Assembly: GCA_024276995.1 (NCBI GenBank)
Contig: JAJRWB010000022.1
Location: 1 to 62,797 of the forward strand
Reading direction: 5' to 3'
Length of the DNA: 62,797 bases
Origin: Candidatus Eiseniibacteriota bacterium
GTDB taxonomy: Bacteria > Orphanbacterota > Orphanbacteria > Orphanbacterales > Orphanbacteraceae
Under the pieces are notes generated by a model. That model saw nothing but the letters and a program-made list of their open reading frames with translations. It was not told the origin of the DNA and ran no database searches. Both the position numbers and the translations under genes were made by a program. The stretch's first letter is position 1; every line of letters starts with the position of its first letter. This document shows, piece by piece, positions 61,762 through 62,797 of this stretch.

Positions 61762-62130
61762 CTACGACCGGTTCGATTCGTATCGATCCGCGGCTGAAAA
61801 GCTGTCGATCGCCGCCTTCTCATCGTCGTGCACCTCGAGGATATCGATCAGCTTCGTGGTGACCAGGATCGCGCGGACACGATCGGGCACATGAAGGAAC
61901 TTCATCACACCGCCGTACTCGCGCAGGCGGATGAACGCCGCCAGCAGAATGCCGAGGCCGGAACTGTTCATCCAGGGAACCCGTTCCAGGTCGAGGAGGA
62001 TCCCCCTCCCCTTCGCCTCGATGACGCCGTCCATCTCTCGGTCCAGGGCTGCCGAGTCGTTTCCCCCGAGAATCTTGCCGGTCACCTCGAGAACCGTGAC
62101 CCCGTCGCATTCCCTTTTCGAAAGCTCCAC
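61762..62130 (-). CDS. STAS-domain anti-anti-sigma factor
   Basis: A 122-residue SpoIIAA/RsbV-like protein with the phosphorylatable serine in MNSSGLGILLAAF. It would bind an anti-sigma kinase when dephosphorylated by an RsbU-like PP2C (47693). The start is GTG 62130 (GAGGAG upstream) because the longer frame runs into the tRNA-Arg gene. Confidence 0.88.
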   Translation of the reverse strand: MELSKRECDGVTVLEVTGKILGGNDSAALDREMDGVIEAKGRGILLDLERVPWMNSSGLGILLAAFIRLREYGGVMKFLHVPDRVRAILVTTKLIDILEVHDDEKAAIDSFSAADRYESNRS

Positions 62131-62158
62131 CGGCCATATCTCCTCGGCTCTTGAAAAA

Positions 62159-62232
62159 TACCCCCGACAGGACTCGAACCTGTGCACCCGGTTTAGGAAA
62201 CCGGCGCTCTATCCTGACTGAGCTACGGGGGC
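62159..62232 (-). tRNA. tRNA-Arg (anticodon CCU)
   Basis: On the minus strand GCCCCCGTAGCTCAG..., anticodon loop TTCCTAA and T-arm GGTTCGAGTCC. The acceptor stem pairs with a G-U at the end; discriminator A; CCA not encoded. Confidence 0.94.
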
Positions 62233-62501
62233 GTATCCCAAGGTTCGCTCCACTTCCGCGACACCGCGATTTCGCCCCAGAACGATACACGGTTTGCGGC
62301 GAAAAAAACAAGGAGTTCCGTGGAGATCGTCCAGCATACTTGCCTTTTGCCGATTGTCCGTGCAACTTCACATGAGACTTTTCCCATTCTGCCTGCAATG
62401 CTCGAAATCGATCACGCCACATTTTCTGCTGGTTCATTCCTGATCATGCATGTAAAATAACCATAATTCATCTACTTTCTTCCTCTTGTCTGGAGGTTCT
62501 T

Positions 62502-62797
62502 TTGATCTGGAGAGTTCGTATCGCGACCGTGTCTTTGATCCTGATGCTTGGCAGTGCGAAACCTGCGGTGGGCCAAGGCGATGTATACATCGGATTCGAT
62601 TCGAATGCCGACACCCTCTGCGATGGCTCTTCAGACATGAACGTCGTCGGAGCGAACGCCGGCGATCCGGTATCGATCCAGGTCTTCTGGGAGGCGGCGA
62701 GCACCGGCCTTTACTCGTTCAACTGCACGTTCTGCGTGGAAGATTCGACCATGGTGGATGTGGCGAGCGAGCTGTGGACGCCCGGCCAGGAGATTAC
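62502..62797 (+). CDS. Secreted protein, cut at the right edge
   Basis: A frame open to the end of the window from TTG 62502, GGAGG six bases upstream. It encodes a signal peptide (VSLILMLGSAKPAVGQ-G) and the start of a mature domain (DVYIGFDSNADTLCDGSSDM). Family not recognised; cohesin- or FlgD-tail proteins often begin like this. The 269 bases between it and the tRNA hold no other gene. Confidence 0.65.
   Translation, partial: MIWRVRIATVSLILMLGSAKPAVGQGDVYIGFDSNADTLCDGSSDMNVVGANAGDPVSIQVFWEAASTGLYSFNCTFCVEDSTMVDVASELWTPGQEI

Overview
The window is GC-rich, gene-dense bacterial chromosome. It suggests a diderm, flagellated member of the FCB side of the tree or a neighbouring candidate phylum (Eisenbacteria/Latescibacteria-like); that placement is inference. 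The clues are an LptE-like lipopolysaccharide-assembly lipoprotein, a secreted metallopeptidase ending in a FlgD-like/type-IX-style sorting tail, a short SigA-like sigma factor, an LPS/capsule-type UDP-sugar dehydrogenase and epimerase, and flagellar regulators (FliW, CsrA, FliA, a FlgM-like peptide). No mobile element, CRISPR array or rRNA was seen. There are two tRNA genes: Glu(UUC) and Arg(CCU).

Layout, left part: 1-1773 is an SOS-like block with two consecutive pieces of a DnaE-type polymerase and lexA. 1820-4401 holds a glycosyltransferase and two Nudix hydrolases on divergent promoters. 4537-9669 is a compact RiPP operon: a 43-residue precursor with a lasso-type YxxPxL leader, a PqqD-like RRE, an HprK-like kinase, a B2 transglutaminase-like leader peptidase, a nucleotidyltransferase and an ABC exporter. 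There is no asparagine-synthetase-like lasso cyclase anywhere in the window. A membrane sulfatase-fold enzyme and a large secreted M36-like peptidase follow. 14599-20387 has a small sigma-54-driven secreted peptide, a PDZ/radical-SAM DUF512 protein, a PPi-type phosphofructokinase and a polytopic TPR protein.

Middle part: 20764-22179 is an AAA+ enhancer-binding protein with an altered GAFTGA loop. 22609-23817 is an unusual fusion of a sigma-factor-like region, a zinc anti-sigma-like HxxxCxxC motif and an O6-alkylguanine-DNA methyltransferase. 23835-27777 is a Na+/drug ABC exporter with a permease-CPBP protease fusion. A 56-residue histone-fold protein (27893) and a run of secreted low-complexity proteins under a perfect sigma-54 promoter follow. 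31713-36382 is the prkA-yhbH-spoVR stress operon. Two genes nearby carry in-frame stops: a 2-hydroxyacid dehydrogenase (TGA at 36482) and a sulfatase-like enzyme (TAG at 39750-39748).

Right part: 41064-47502 is a flagellar regulatory island without structural genes. It has fliW-csrA behind a sigma-54 promoter, a FlgM-like anti-sigma candidate, a YcgR/PilZ-like protein, a two-domain enhancer-binding response regulator, and fliA behind a sigma-54 promoter with tandem upstream repeats. There is then another sigma-54 promoter and a FliA-type promoter reading toward two micropeptides. 47693-62130 on the minus strand is mostly collinear: STAS protein, GGDEF cyclase, capsule/LPS sugar enzymes, an NtrB/NtrC-like pair, lptE, an SGNH hydrolase, leuS and an RsbU-type phosphatase. 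c-di-GMP synthesis (GGDEF) and sensing (PilZ proteins), the partner-switch pair (RsbU-like plus STAS) and the sigma-54/FliA cascade suggest tight control of motility and envelope.
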